Positions 35,210 to 44,677 of a stretch of 64,000 nt of DNA are shown here, piece by piece; position 1 is the first letter of the stretch, and each line of letters begins with the position of its first letter. This DNA is from Streptomyces formicae. GTDB taxonomy: Bacteria; Actinomycetota; Actinomycetes; Streptomycetales; Streptomycetaceae. Position numbers and translations under genes: made by a program. The stretch lies in the NCBI RefSeq assembly GCF_002556545.1, contig NZ_CP022685.1, positions 6,116,001 to 6,180,000 of the forward strand, written 5' to 3'. A model generated the notes under the pieces. The model had not been told where the DNA came from. It saw only the letters and a program-made list of their open reading frames with translations, and ran no database searches.

Positions 35210-35734
35210 CTACAGGCGCGCCCTTGTCGCTTCCACGAGGCGTACCACCGATGCGTCGGCGACGTCCGCCACCTCGTCGTACGCGAACCAGCGCAGGTCC
35301 AGTGACTCGTCGCTGATCGCCTCGACGGCGTCGGCGGGGGCGAGTGCGGCGTACTGGACGTCGAGGTGCTGGGTGCACGGGCCCGGGATCGGGTGTCTGT
35401 CCAGGCGGACGGGGCCGCCCGCGAGGAGCGTGAGGCCCGGCACGCCGGACTCCTCGGTGGCCTCGCGCAGCGCGGCCTCGGCCAGCGTCGCGTCGCCCGG
35501 CTCGCAGTGGCCGCCCATCTGGAGCCACATCCGCAGCTTCTTGTGCAGGGTCAGCAGCACGCGCCCGCGCGAGGGGTCGACCACCAGGGCGCTGGCCGTC
35601 ACGTGGCCGTCCGTGCAGGACTTCCACATGCCGTCCTCGCCGTGCGCGGACAGGTGGTCCAGATAGACCTGGCGCAGCTCGGGCTGGCCCTGGTAGCCCT
35701 TGAGCACCAGGGCCGTGTCGTCGTACAGACTCAC
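35210..35734 (-). CDS. NUDIX hydrolase
   Basis: A 174-residue NUDIX protein. The catalytic helix is GGHCEPGDATLAEAALREA followed by TEESGV; Asp replaces the first Glu of the box and the spacing to REAxEE is one residue longer than the textbook GX5EX7REUXEEXGU, a variant common in actinobacterial members. The two metal-binding Glu of the EE pair are kept. The substrate is unknown. The GTG start overlaps the stop of the upstream metalloprotease gene (GTGA), so the two are translationally coupled. Confidence 0.9.
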   Translation of the reverse strand: MSLYDDTALVLKGYQGQPELRQVYLDHLSAHGEDGMWKSCTDGHVTASALVVDPSRGRVLLTLHKKLRMWLQMGGHCEPGDATLAEAALREATEESGVPGLTLLAGGPVRLDRHPIPGPCTQHLDVQYAALAPADAVEAISDESLDLRWFAYDEVADVADASVVRLVEATRARL

Positions 35735-37218
35735 TTGCCGTCTTCGCCCTTGTCCTCGTCGCCCTGGTCGGCCTCGTCCTTCGTGAGGTCCGGCTTCGGG
35801 GCGGAGCCGCCACCAGCGGCCTCGCCGAGCATCTTGTCCAGCTCGGAGAAGTCCAGCTGCTCGTGGTGCACGAAGCCGTCGGGGTCGTCCAGGTCGGAGG
35901 CCGTCGGCAGCATGTCAGGGTGCTCCCACAGGCCGTCGCGGCCGTCGACGCCGCGCGCGTCCGTGAGCGAGGCCCACAGGCGCGAGGCGTCCCGCAGACG
36001 GCGCGGGCGCAGTTCGAGACCGATCAGCGTGGCGAACGTCTGCTCGGCGGGACCGCCCGTCGCACGGCGGCGGCGCAGCGTCTCGCGCAGGGCGTCGGCG
36101 GAGGCGAGACGCGGCTTGGCGGCGGCGTGCACCACGGCGTCCACCCAGCCCTCGACGAGCGCGAGAGCCGTCTCCAGGCGGGCCAGGGCGGCCTTCTGCG
36201 CGGGGGTGTCCTCCGGCTGGAACATGCCCTGCTGGAGTGCCTCCTGCAGCTGCTCCGGGTTCTGCGGGTCGAGCTGGCCGACCACGTCCTCCAGCTTGGA
36301 GGTGTCGACCTTGATGCCGCGCGCGTACCCCTCCACCGCGCCGAACAGGTGCGAGCGCAGCCACGGCACGTGGGCGAAGAGCCGCTGGTGGGCGGCCTCG
36401 CGCAGCGCCAGGTAGAGCCGCACCTCGTTCTTGTCGATGCCCAGGTCCTTGCCGAAGGCCTCGACGTTCACCGGCAGGAGCGCGGCCTTGCCGGACGGTC
36501 CGAGCGGCAGGCCGATGTCGGTGGAGCCGACGACCTCGCCCGCGAGCACGCCCACGGCCTGGCCGATCTGCTGGCCGAACATGGCGCCGCCCATGGAGCG
36601 CATCATGCCGATCAGCGGGCCCGCCATGGCCTGCATCTCCTCGGGCAGTACGTCGCCCATGGCCAGGCCGACGCGCTCGGCGACCGGGTCGACGAGCTCC
36701 TTCCACACCGGCAGGGTCGCCTCGACCCACTCGGCGCGGCTCCACGCCACGGCGGTGCCGGACCCGGAGGGCAGCGACGTCGCGTCGTCCAGCCACAGGT
36801 CGGCCAGGCGCACGGCCTCCTCGACGGCGGAGCGCTCGGCCGGGCCGACGCTGGCGTCCTTGGTGCCGTCCGCCGTGCCCTGGGACACGGTCTGGCGGGC
36901 GATGTCCTTGGCCATGTCCCAGTTCACCGGGCCGCCCTCGTACGAGAGCATCTGGCCGAGCTGCTGGAAGGCGGCACCCAGGTCGTTCGGATTCATCGAA
37001 CCGAACATCGCGGCGAACGGATTGTCACCGCCGCCGGGCCCGCCGGGACCGCCCGCTCCGGGGAACCCGAAACCGAACGGATTTGCGGGGCCGCCGGCAC
37101 CCTGGCCCCCGCCTTGTCCCCCGCTCTGGCCCTCTCCAGGGGATTCCTTCTTCTTGCCCTCGTCGCCGTCTTCCGGCTCCTCCGGCGGAAGGCCGAATCC
37201 GAATGGGGTGTCACTCAC
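35731..37218 (-). CDS. Zinc-dependent metalloprotease (Zincin_2/DUF2342 family)
   Basis: A 495-residue protein. The N-terminal 90 residues are Gly/Pro-rich with FGFGLPPEEPED and NPFGFGFPGAGG. The folded part contains the family signature LREAAHQRLFAHVPWLRSHL near residue 270 and LPVNVEAFGKDLG before it, which mark the Zincin_2 family often labelled putative hydrolase or F420-associated. The C-terminus is acidic (DEADQGDEDKGEDGK). The start GTG at 37218 has GAGG 7 bases before it, and it overlaps the NUDIX gene downstream. It is divergent from the SDR gene. The mycobacterial homologue Rv3195 has the same neighbours. Substrate unknown. Confidence 0.88.
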   Translation of the reverse strand: MSDTPFGFGLPPEEPEDGDEGKKKESPGEGQSGGQGGGQGAGGPANPFGFGFPGAGGPGGPGGGDNPFAAMFGSMNPNDLGAAFQQLGQMLSYEGGPVNWDMAKDIARQTVSQGTADGTKDASVGPAERSAVEEAVRLADLWLDDATSLPSGSGTAVAWSRAEWVEATLPVWKELVDPVAERVGLAMGDVLPEEMQAMAGPLIGMMRSMGGAMFGQQIGQAVGVLAGEVVGSTDIGLPLGPSGKAALLPVNVEAFGKDLGIDKNEVRLYLALREAAHQRLFAHVPWLRSHLFGAVEGYARGIKVDTSKLEDVVGQLDPQNPEQLQEALQQGMFQPEDTPAQKAALARLETALALVEGWVDAVVHAAAKPRLASADALRETLRRRRATGGPAEQTFATLIGLELRPRRLRDASRLWASLTDARGVDGRDGLWEHPDMLPTASDLDDPDGFVHHEQLDFSELDKMLGEAAGGGSAPKPDLTKDEADQGDEDKGEDGK

Positions 37219-37354
37219 GGGATTCCTCGGCTCGTCAGGCCGCCGGTATCGTTCCGGCGGCGGCGCTACAACACCACCCAGCGTAGACACCGTGACGGGA
37301 TCGGGCCTCGGTGCTTCGCCGACTCATGGCCTGCGGCAGGATGGATGCCACCTG

Positions 37355-37381
37355 GTACGTACGCGTCATTCGCGTACGTAC
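37355..37381. promoter_or_regulatory. Perfect 11-base inverted repeat upstream of the SDR gene
   Basis: GTACGTACGCG (37355-37365), 5-base spacer TCATT, CGCGTACGTAC (37371-37381). It lies in the 188-base divergent region between the metalloprotease and SDR genes, 25 bases before the SDR start. It could be an operator or a leader hairpin. Confidence 0.5.
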
Positions 37382-37406
37382 TGAAGACAACCGCTGGAGA
37401 CGCCCG

Positions 37407-38519
37407 GTGAGTTCCCCAGATCCACAGGTTCGCGCAGCGCGAAACCCCTCAACCCCGTCGCCCGGCCGCGGGCCCGTGGTCGCCGTCACCGGCGCCGCCT
37501 CGGGGGTGGGCGCGCTGCTGACCGAGCGCCTCGCGGCCTCGGAGGAGATCAAGCAGGTCATCGCCATCGACGAGCGCCGCGGCGACTGCTCGCAGGCTCA
37601 GTGGCACATCCTGGACGTCCGGGACCCGGCGATCGCCGAGAAGCTGCGCGGCGCCGACGTCGTGGTGCACCTGGCGCTCGACCTCGACCTGGAGACCGAC
37701 GGCGCGGCTCGCACCGCCTACAACGTGCGCGGCACCCAGACCGTCCTCACGGCGGCCGCGGCCGCGGGCGTGCACCGGGTGGTGCTCTGCACGTCGGCGA
37801 TGGTCTACGGAGCGTTGCCCGACAACGAACTGCCCCTCTCCGAAGACGCCGAACTGCGCGCCACCGCCGAGGCCACCGGCGTCGGAGACCTCCTGGAGGT
37901 CGAGCGGCTCGCCCGCCGCGCCCCGCGCGCGCACCCCGGCCTCAACGTCACCGTCGTCCGCCCCGCGACCCTGGTCGGCGGCACGGACACGGCCCTGACT
38001 CGCTACTTCGAGTCGCCCCGCCTCCTCGTCGTCGCCGGTTCGCGGCCCGCCTGGCAGTTCTGCCACGTCGAGGACCTGTGCAGCGCTCTGGAGTACGCCG
38101 TCCTGGAGAAGGTCGACGGCGAGCTCGCCGTCGGCTGCGACGGCTGGCTGGAGCAGGAGGAGGTCGAGGAGCTCAGCGGGATCCGGCGCATGGAGCTGCC
38201 GTCGACGGTCGCGCTCGGCGCCGCCGCCCGGCTGCACCGCATCGGTCTCACGCCGTCCCCCGCCGGTGACCTCGCGTACACGATGTACCCCTGGGTGGTC
38301 AGTGTCAGCGGGCTGCACGACGCCGGATGGCGGCCGCAGTGGACCAACGAGGAGGTCCTCGCGGAGCTGCTCGAAGAGGTCTCTGGCCGCCGTACGGTCG
38401 CCGGGCGCCGACTCGGCCGCAAGGACGCGACGGCGGCGGGTGCCGCGGGCGCCACGGTCGCGCTGCTCGGCGCCGCCGCGGTGGTCCGCAGGGCGCGCAA
38501 GGCCCGGCGGCGCATCTGA
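37407..38519 (+). CDS. NAD-dependent epimerase/dehydratase (extended SDR)
   Basis: A 370-residue extended short-chain dehydrogenase. The Rossmann motif VAVTGAASGVGALL (Gly-rich, about residues 27-40) and the acidic IDERRGD at the end of the second strand suggest NAD binding. CTSAMVYG gives the Tyr of the active site, but the usual YxxxK lysine is not obvious, so activity is uncertain. A C-terminal hydrophobic, Ala-rich helix (AAGAAGATVALLGAAAVV) followed by an Arg/Lys tail suggests membrane anchoring. The GTG at 37407 has GGAGA about 7 bases upstream. It is preceded by the 11-base inverted repeat. Confidence 0.85.
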   Translation: MSSPDPQVRAARNPSTPSPGRGPVVAVTGAASGVGALLTERLAASEEIKQVIAIDERRGDCSQAQWHILDVRDPAIAEKLRGADVVVHLALDLDLETDGAARTAYNVRGTQTVLTAAAAAGVHRVVLCTSAMVYGALPDNELPLSEDAELRATAEATGVGDLLEVERLARRAPRAHPGLNVTVVRPATLVGGTDTALTRYFESPRLLVVAGSRPAWQFCHVEDLCSALEYAVLEKVDGELAVGCDGWLEQEEVEELSGIRRMELPSTVALGAAARLHRIGLTPSPAGDLAYTMYPWVVSVSGLHDAGWRPQWTNEEVLAELLEEVSGRRTVAGRRLGRKDATAAGAAGATVALLGAAAVVRRARKARRRI

Positions 38520-38678
38520 GGCTCGCGGGAGGGGCCGCTCGCCCTCGCCGAGGAGCGGCGCGGCCCCGCCCCCGCGCGGGCGGGCAGGGCGCCCTGTAGG
38601 GAACTCCAAGCCGTGACGCGCGCGTGCCGGTCGAAAGGTCTATTCCGCGCCGGGCGTGGAGTGCGGCACCATGGCGGC

Positions 38679-39143
38679 ATGGCACGCACCACGATGGACC
38701 ACCCCGGCGAGCAGGCCGCCCAGGACCCGATCCGCCTCCTCGCGATCCGCGAGACCCCGCTCTCCCTGGACGAGGTCTTCCGGGCCGTCGGCGACGAGGC
38801 CGCGGGCGGCACGGCGCTCTTCGTGGGGACGGTCCGCAACCACGACGGCGGCGCGGACGTCGACGAGCTCGGCTATTCGACGCACCCCACCGCCGAGGCC
38901 GAGATGCGCCGGGTGGCCGAGAAGGTCGTCGCCGAATATCCGGTGCGCGCGCTGGCCGCCGTCCACCGCGTCGGTGACCTGGCCGTCGGTGATCTCGCGG
39001 TGGTCGTGGCCGTCTCCTGCCCGCACCGCGCCGAGGCCTTCGCCGCCTGCCGCAAGCTGATCGACGACCTCAAGCACGAGGTGCCGATCTGGAAGCACCA
39101 GAGGTTCTCCGACGGCAAGGAGGAGTGGGTCGGCGCCTGTTGA
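38679..39143 (+). CDS. moaE: Molybdopterin synthase catalytic subunit
   Basis: A 154-residue MoaE protein, the large subunit of molybdopterin synthase, which adds sulfur to precursor Z with MoaD. TALFVGTVRNHDGG, the segment AVHRVGDLAVGDLAVVVAVS and the final KLIDDLKHEVPIWKHQRFSDG (named by its key PIWKhE-type Lys residues) are family hallmarks. Its product is needed by the nitrate reductase encoded at 5-9 kb, although the genes are far apart. The ATG at 38679 is chosen because it gives the normal MoaE length. A GC-rich hairpin region (38530-38600) separates it from the SDR gene. Confidence 0.93.
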   Translation: MARTTMDHPGEQAAQDPIRLLAIRETPLSLDEVFRAVGDEAAGGTALFVGTVRNHDGGADVDELGYSTHPTAEAEMRRVAEKVVAEYPVRALAAVHRVGDLAVGDLAVVVAVSCPHRAEAFAACRKLIDDLKHEVPIWKHQRFSDGKEEWVGAC

Positions 39144-39164
39144 GGCTCCTGGTGCGGGATGGGA

Positions 39165-39198
39165 GCAGGGGGCTCCGGTTGCGTAACCGGACCCCTGC
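39165..39198 (+). terminator. Hairpin after moaE
   Basis: GCAGGGG and CCGGTT pair with AACCGG and CCCCTGC around the loop GCGT, with a small bulge. It is probably the moaE terminator. Confidence 0.5.
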
Positions 39199-39273
39199 CG
39201 TGAGCGTTGACCCTGCGGATGGTTAATCTGCTGATCTGTCAGTTGTGGTCGCTCATGGGGTCGGGAGGTCGAC

Positions 39274-39450
39274 GTGGCATCGCTCGCCTGGTTGCTGATT
39301 CCGCTTCTCGCAGCGGTCGGCGCGGGTCTGTGGGGCAGCTGGGCCGCCCGCAACCGCAAGTCGGGGCGGACCGGCGACGTCACCGAGCTCAACGGCTACG
39401 CGGCGTTCCGCGAGGCCATGGAGAAATCCCACTCGCACTCGGGCACCTGA
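39274..39450 (+). CDS. Small single-span membrane protein
   Basis: A 58-residue protein that starts at GTG 39274 with GGGAGG 5 bases upstream. The N-terminal hydrophobic segment LAWLLIPLLAAVGAGLWGSW is a membrane span, followed by a polar tail (RNRKSGRTGDVTELNGYAA) ending in His/Ser repeats. No function is known. It sits between moaE and the PDZ protease with 84 bases to the latter, and may be expressed with it. Confidence 0.75.
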   Translation: MASLAWLLIPLLAAVGAGLWGSWAARNRKSGRTGDVTELNGYAAFREAMEKSHSHSGT

Positions 39451-39533
39451 GACGTCACCGCGACATCCTGTGAATTCCCCGTACGGACCGGCCCCAGGGG
39501 TGCACCGACAGGCCCGTCCCGTACTGTCGTTCC

Positions 39534-40619
39534 ATGCCACGCCGCACCACGACGATGCTCGCGTCCACCCTGATGCTGATCGCGCTGCTCTGCGCGGGAG
39601 TGCTCATCAAGGTGCCCTACTCGGAGATGTCCCCGGGGCCCACGGTGAACACCCTCGGCGACCACGACGGCGAGCCGGTGCTGCAGATCTCCGGGCACAA
39701 GACCTATCCCACGACCGGCAACCTCAACATGACCACGGTCAGGGTCACCAGTGCCGACTACAAGATGAACCTCGCCGAGGCCGTGTACGGCTGGCTGGCC
39801 CACGACAACATCGTGGTGCCGCACGACACGCTCTACCCGGACGGCAAGACCGAGCAGCAGTCCTCCCAGGAGAACGCCGAGGAGTTCAGCCAGTCCCAGG
39901 AGAGCGCCAAGGTGGCGGCGCTCAAGGAGCTGGACATCCCGGTGAAGTCGCAGGTCGTCGCCGCCACCGTCTTCAAGGACGGCCCCGCGGAGGGCAAGCT
40001 GCACGCGGGCGACGTCATCAAGAAGGTCGACGGCGCGCCCGTGAAGGAATGGCCCGACGTGGCCAAGCTCGTCACCAAGCACAAGGCGGGCGAGGACGTC
40101 GTCTTCACCGTCGTCCCGGTCAAGGAGGCGGCCGCCGCCGAGAAGGCGGGCAAGGAGCCGACCAGGACCGAGGACGTCAAGATGACCACGGAGAAGGCGA
40201 AGGACGGCCGCGCGGTCGTCGGCATCGAGGCCGGGACCGACCACACCTTCCCGTTCACCATCGACATCAAGCTGGCCGACGTCGGCGGGCCGAGCGCCGG
40301 TCTGATGTTCGCGCTCGGCATCGTGGACAAGCTGACTCCGGAGGACCTCACCGGCGGCAAGTTCGTGGCGGGCACCGGCACCATCGAGGTCGACGGCAAG
40401 GTCGGCCCGATCGGCGGCATCGAGATGAAGACGGTCGGCGCGCGCGAGAAGGGCGCCGAGTACTTCCTCACGCCCAAGGACAACTGCGCGACCGCCGCGA
40501 AGGACGTCCCCGACGGGCTCACCCTCATCAAGGTGGACACCATCGACGACGCCGTGAAGTCGCTCAAGGACCTCCGCAAGGGCGACACCGCCGACCTGCC
40601 CAAGTGCACCGCCGAGTAG
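39534..40619 (+). CDS. Membrane-anchored PDZ and Lon-type (S16) protease
   Basis: A 361-residue protein with an N-terminal membrane anchor (TTTMLASTLMLIALLCAGVLI). Next is the YlbL-type sequence VPYSEMSPGPTVNTLG, then a PDZ domain (about 120-190; FKDGPAEGKLHAGDVIKKVDG), then a C-terminal S16 Lon-like domain. The catalytic dyad is Ser254 in GGPSAGLMF and Lys299 in GGIEMKTVGA. The active site should face outside the membrane. B. subtilis YlbL and mycobacterial Rv3194c are homologues. A strong terminator follows. Confidence 0.93.
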   Translation: MPRRTTTMLASTLMLIALLCAGVLIKVPYSEMSPGPTVNTLGDHDGEPVLQISGHKTYPTTGNLNMTTVRVTSADYKMNLAEAVYGWLAHDNIVVPHDTLYPDGKTEQQSSQENAEEFSQSQESAKVAALKELDIPVKSQVVAATVFKDGPAEGKLHAGDVIKKVDGAPVKEWPDVAKLVTKHKAGEDVVFTVVPVKEAAAAEKAGKEPTRTEDVKMTTEKAKDGRAVVGIEAGTDHTFPFTIDIKLADVGGPSAGLMFALGIVDKLTPEDLTGGKFVAGTGTIEVDGKVGPIGGIEMKTVGAREKGAEYFLTPKDNCATAAKDVPDGLTLIKVDTIDDAVKSLKDLRKGDTADLPKCTAE

Positions 40620-40644
40620 CACGGCGACCGGGCACGGGAACGGT

Positions 40645-40678
40645 CGTACGCGGGTGGGGGAGGACCCACCCGCGTACG
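40645..40678. terminator. Bidirectional hairpin terminator
   Basis: A perfect 14-base stem CGTACGCGGGTGGG / CCCACCCGCGTACG with loop GGAGGA, between the convergent PDZ protease and PPA1309-type genes. Confidence 0.75.
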
Positions 40679-40694
40679 GGACGAGCCGGGGCGG

Positions 40695-41240
40695 CTACGC
40701 GAACGTCGCGGCCAGCGCGTCCGCCAGGCCGGGCACCAGGTCCGAACCGGTGAGGACCTCGGTGGCCGAGTCCTTCTGGCGCAGCCGCAGCGCCGACTCA
40801 CGGGCGCCGTCACGGAGCACCGCGACCGTCATGCGGACCTCCTGGCGGTCCGGGTGCTCGGCCACCCACTTGGCGAGCTGGGCCTCGCTGAGGCCCTCGG
40901 GGACGGACGTCTCCGCCGACGGCGGCAGCATCAGCCGCTCCACCGTGAGGGCGCAGCCGGTCACGGCGTCCGGCCAGGCGATGGTGCCGAGGAACTCGTC
41001 CAGCGGCTTGTCCGCGGGGATCTCCTCCTGCTCGATGGGGGTGAATCCGGCGTGCTCCACGCCGTCGTCGAGGCCGAGCTGGGAGGCGAGGCCGGGTTCT
41101 TGGGTGCGCAGTCGCGCCGTGTCTACCAGCGCGAAGAGGCGTGCGGGCCGGTCCCAGCCGAGGCCGGATACGTACTCGTCGATCTCGAGTACGGCCCGGG
41201 TGAGGGGACTCGCTGCCATGGGAGTGTTGGACATGGTCAC
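40695..41240 (-). CDS. PPA1309-family conserved protein
   Basis: A 181-residue soluble protein conserved in actinobacteria (SPLTRAVLEIDEYVSGLGWD, ARLFALVDTARLRTQEPGLA, LDEFLGTIAWPDAVTGCAL, EVRMTVAVLRDGARESALRL). Function unknown. The GTG at 41240 has GAGG 7 bases upstream; an ATG two codons later is possible. It is always found beside the UPF0182 gene, as here, divergent from it, with 131 bases between the starts. Confidence 0.85.
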   Translation of the reverse strand: MTMSNTPMAASPLTRAVLEIDEYVSGLGWDRPARLFALVDTARLRTQEPGLASQLGLDDGVEHAGFTPIEQEEIPADKPLDEFLGTIAWPDAVTGCALTVERLMLPPSAETSVPEGLSEAQLAKWVAEHPDRQEVRMTVAVLRDGARESALRLRQKDSATEVLTGSDLVPGLADALAATFA

Positions 41241-41371
41241 AATCCTGCCTCGTTAGTCCCGGGAAACGGGAACCGAGTAAAGCGTAGGTAAGTTGCATAG
41301 GTGTGGGTCCGCGATCTCCGGGGGCCTGACGGACCAACAGAGAATCAACAGCGAACTTCGAGGTGCGCACC

Positions 41372-44326
41372 TTGGCTTTCCAGATGCCGGACCGCGGCGG
41401 AGGCCCGACGGGGCCACGGATCAGAGTGGGCCGGCCCTCCCGGCGGGTCCGGACCCTGCTCATGACACTGGGCGTCCTGGCCGTGCTGGCCATGGCCTTC
41501 GTCATGTTCGCGGGGTTCTGGACGGACTGGCTGTGGTACCGCTCGGTCCACTACTCATCGGTCTTCACCACGACCCTGTGGACCAAGATCGGTCTCTTCT
41601 TCGTCTTCGGCCTGCTCATGGCGGCCGCCGTCGGAGTGAACATCTGGCTGGCGCACCGGCTGCGCCCGCCGCTGAGTGCCATGTCGATGGAGCAGCAGAG
41701 CCTCGACCGGTACCGCATGGGCATCGCTCCGTACAAGAAGTGGCTGCTGATCGGGATCACCGCCCTGGTGGGCCTGATCGCGGGCGCTTCCGCCGCGGGA
41801 CAGTGGCGTACGTGGCTGCTGTGGGTCAACGGGGTGCCGTTCGGCCAGAAGGACCCCCAGTTCCACATGGACGTGTCCTTCTTCGCGTTCGACCTGCCCT
41901 GGTACCGCTTCCTGCTCGGCTTCGGCTTCGCGGCCACGGTGCTCTCCCTGGTGGCCGCCGCCCTGACGCACTACCTGTACGGCGGGCTGCGGATCACCAG
42001 CCCCGGCGCGCGCGCGACGGCGGCGGCGACGGGCCACCTCTCGGTGCTGCTCGGCGTCTTCGTCTCGCTCAAGGCCATCGCGTACTGGCTCGACCGGTAC
42101 GGCCTGGCGGTGAAGTCCAGTGACTTCAAGGCGACGGACAACTGGACGGGCCTGAAGTACGTCGACGCCAACGCCTACCTGCCGGCGAAGACGATCCTGT
42201 TCTGCATCGCCGTCATCTGCGCCCTGCTCTTCTTCGCCACCCTGTGGCGGCGCACCTGGCAGCTGCCGGTCATCGGCTTCGGCCTGATGGTGCTCTCGGC
42301 GATCCTCATCGGCGGGCTCTACCCCGCGATCGTCCAGAAGTTCCAGGTCCAGCCGAACGAGCAGGCCAAGGAAGCGCCGTACATCGAGAAGAACATCGAG
42401 GCGACCCGCAACGCCTACGGCATCAGCGGGGTGAAGCCCGAGTCCTACAAGGGCGAGGGCAAGGTCGACGCGGAGCCCAAGAAGAAGCGCGAGGACGCCG
42501 ACACGGCGGCCAACTACCGCCTCAACGATCCGAACATCGTCTCGCCGACCTTCCAGCAGCTGGAGCAGGAGCGCAGCTACTACCAGTTCCCCAAGACGCT
42601 GGACGTGGACCGCTACAACGGCCAGGACACCATCGTCGGCCTGCGCGAGCTCAACGTGAACAAGCTCGACAAGCGGAACTGGATCAACGACCACTTCGCC
42701 TACACCCACGGTTACGGCATGGTCGCCGCCAAGGGCACGGAGACCAAGAAGGGCTCCAAGGGCGCCCCGGCGTTCACCGAGTCCGGCCTGCCCACCAAGG
42801 GCAGCCTGGGCGAGTACGAGCAGCGGATCTACTACGGCGAGAAGACCACGCAGTACTCGATCGTCGGCGGGCCCCAGAAGGAGCTCGACTACGAAGAGGA
42901 CGGCGGCGGTCAGAAGACGTACAGCTACAAGGGCAAGAGCGGGGTCAACCTCTCCAACCCGATCAACCGCGCCGCGTACGCGGTGTCCTTCGGAGAGCCG
43001 CAGATCCTCTACTCCGGAGCGATCGGCGACGGCTCGCGGATCCTGTACAACCGCACCCCCAAGGAGCGCGTCGAGGCGGTCGCGCCCTGGCTGACGATCG
43101 ACGGCGACGTCTATCCGACCGTGGTCGACGGCCGCATCCAGTGGGTCGTGGACGCCTACACGACGAGCAACGGCTATCCGTACGCGTCGCGCACCACGCT
43201 CGGCGACTCCACCGCGGACTCGCTGTCGCAGGCCGACAGCCAGCGCACGGTGATCGCCCAGCAGAACCAGGTCAACTACATCCGCAACTCGGTGAAGGCG
43301 ACCGTCGACGCGTACACGGGTGAGGTCAAGCTCTACACCTGGGACGACAAGGACCCGGTCCTGAAGACCTGGAAGAAGGCGTTCCCGGGCACGGTCAAGG
43401 ACAAGGGCGACATCCCCCCGTCGCTGATGGACCACCTGCGCTACCCGCAGGACATGTTCAAGGTCCAGCGCGAGCTGCTGACGAAGTACCACGTCACGGA
43501 CGCGGGGCAGTTCTACAACGCGAGTGACGCCTGGCAGGTCCCGAACGACCCGACGAAGAAGGACGACAGCGCGGTCCCGCCGTACTACCTGTCCATGAAG
43601 TCGCCGGGCGACTCGCAGCAGCAGTTCTCCCTGACGACGACGTTCACTCCGAACGAACGGCCGAACCTACGGGCCTTCATGTCGGTCGACGCCGATGCCA
43701 GAAGCAAGAACTACGGCAAGATGCGGCTGCTGAGAGTGGGCGGCGACGTCGACGGTCCGGAACAGGTGCAGAACAAGCTGAACTCCATGGCGGAGGTCGG
43801 CAACTTCGTCCGGGACATGAAGGGCGCCGACTCCGACGTCCTCTACGGCAATCTGCTGACCGTGCCACTGGACGACGGCTTCCTGTACGTCGAACCCGTC
43901 TACGTACAGGGACGCAAGTCGGCGTATCCCCTCCTGAAGAAGGTGGCCGTGTCGTACGGCACGGAGACGGCCTTCGCGGACTCGCTGAAGGACGGTCTCG
44001 ACCAGGTCTTCGGGGCGGACGGCGGCACCAAGCCACCGGGCGACGGCGGCGACACCACCAAGCCGCCGAAGACGAACGACCCGACGGTCCAGGACGCCCT
44101 CGACGACGCCCAGAAGGCGTTCGAGGACGGCGAGAACGCCATGAAGGACAACGACTGGAAGGCGTACGGCGAGGCCCAGGACCGTCTCCAGGAGGCGCTG
44201 GGGCGGGCCGAGGAGGCATCGAAGGCCGCCGACAAGGGCGGCAAGAACGGCGGCCAGGCGGCGGACAAGAACGCCGACAAGAAGGACGACAGGAACGCCG
44301 ACAAGAACGCGGACAAGGCCGACTGA
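41372..44326 (+). CDS. UPF0182 family large membrane protein
   Basis: A 984-residue integral membrane protein. About seven hydrophobic spans lie in the first 330 residues ([20 protein letters not shown] onward), followed by a large extracytoplasmic domain with [24 protein letters not shown] and [17 protein letters not shown] blocks typical of UPF0182. The C-terminus is a Lys/Asp-rich low-complexity tail with repeated DKNADK units. Function unknown, although it is near-universal in actinobacteria. I prefer the TTG at 41372 because GAGG lies 8 bases before it; a GTG at 41363 overlaps that site. Confidence 0.9.
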   Translation: MAFQMPDRGGGPTGPRIRVGRPSRRVRTLLMTLGVLAVLAMAFVMFAGFWTDWLWYRSVHYSSVFTTTLWTKIGLFFVFGLLMAAAVGVNIWLAHRLRPPLSAMSMEQQSLDRYRMGIAPYKKWLLIGITALVGLIAGASAAGQWRTWLLWVNGVPFGQKDPQFHMDVSFFAFDLPWYRFLLGFGFAATVLSLVAAALTHYLYGGLRITSPGARATAAATGHLSVLLGVFVSLKAIAYWLDRYGLAVKSSDFKATDNWTGLKYVDANAYLPAKTILFCIAVICALLFFATLWRRTWQLPVIGFGLMVLSAILIGGLYPAIVQKFQVQPNEQAKEAPYIEKNIEATRNAYGISGVKPESYKGEGKVDAEPKKKREDADTAANYRLNDPNIVSPTFQQLEQERSYYQFPKTLDVDRYNGQDTIVGLRELNVNKLDKRNWINDHFAYTHGYGMVAAKGTETKKGSKGAPAFTESGLPTKGSLGEYEQRIYYGEKTTQYSIVGGPQKELDYEEDGGGQKTYSYKGKSGVNLSNPINRAAYAVSFGEPQILYSGAIGDGSRILYNRTPKERVEAVAPWLTIDGDVYPTVVDGRIQWVVDAYTTSNGYPYASRTTLGDSTADSLSQADSQRTVIAQQNQVNYIRNSVKATVDAYTGEVKLYTWDDKDPVLKTWKKAFPGTVKDKGDIPPSLMDHLRYPQDMFKVQRELLTKYHVTDAGQFYNASDAWQVPNDPTKKDDSAVPPYYLSMKSPGDSQQQFSLTTTFTPNERPNLRAFMSVDADARSKNYGKMRLLRVGGDVDGPEQVQNKLNSMAEVGNFVRDMKGADSDVLYGNLLTVPLDDGFLYVEPVYVQGRKSAYPLLKKVAVSYGTETAFADSLKDGLDQVFGADGGTKPPGDGGDTTKPPKTNDPTVQDALDDAQKAFEDGENAMKDNDWKAYGEAQDRLQEALGRAEEASKAADKGGKNGGQAADKNADKKDDRNADKNADKAD

Positions 44327-44377
44327 CCGGGCGGTAAAAGCGCCACCTCGCGCCGTGGTACGGTTTGAACACAACGG

Positions 44378-44451
44378 CGCGGGGTGGAGCAGCTCGGTAG
44401 CTCGCTGGGCTCATAACCCAGAGGTCGCAGGTTCAAATCCTGTCCCCGCTA
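44378..44451 (+). tRNA. tRNA-fMet (CAT), initiator, copy 1
   Basis: A 74-base tRNA with anticodon CAT at 44412-44414. The acceptor stem CGCGGGG/CCCCGCT has an unpaired first position (C1 against U72). The anticodon stem CTGGG/CCCAG carries the three consecutive G-C pairs of initiator tRNAs. The T arm GCAGG-TTCAAAT-CCTGT is normal. CCA is not encoded. A -10-like TACGGT lies 14 bases upstream and a hairpin terminator follows. Confidence 0.95.
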
Positions 44452-44461
44452 CTGCAAGGTG

Positions 44462-44491
44462 AAGGCCCGGATCCTTACGGATCCGGGCCTT
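44462..44491 (+). terminator. tRNA-fMet terminator, copy 1
   Basis: A perfect 13-base stem AAGGCCCGGATCC / GGATCCGGGCCTT with loop TTAC. Confidence 0.85.
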
Positions 44492-44677
44492 CGTCGTGTG
44501 TGGTGGTGCCCGTCGTGTGCGGGTGTCCTATGCCAAGAAACGCGAACGGTGCGCTGTCGGGGGAGAGTTGGGGGATCTGTGTTTCACTTATCTCTCTGTG
44601 GGCATGTCGACAAAACGCTGAAGTGACCTCACTGGCTGCGGTATACCAGGTGTACCCAGGTTGCAGGTGGTGCGACG

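Larger units (their letters stand above)
44378..44503 (+). repeat. 126-base duplicated tRNA-fMet cassette, copy 1
   Basis: tRNA, spacer, terminator and 12 bases beyond are identical to 46597-46722 except for one base in the terminator loop (C at 44478, T at 46697). Confidence 0.9.
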
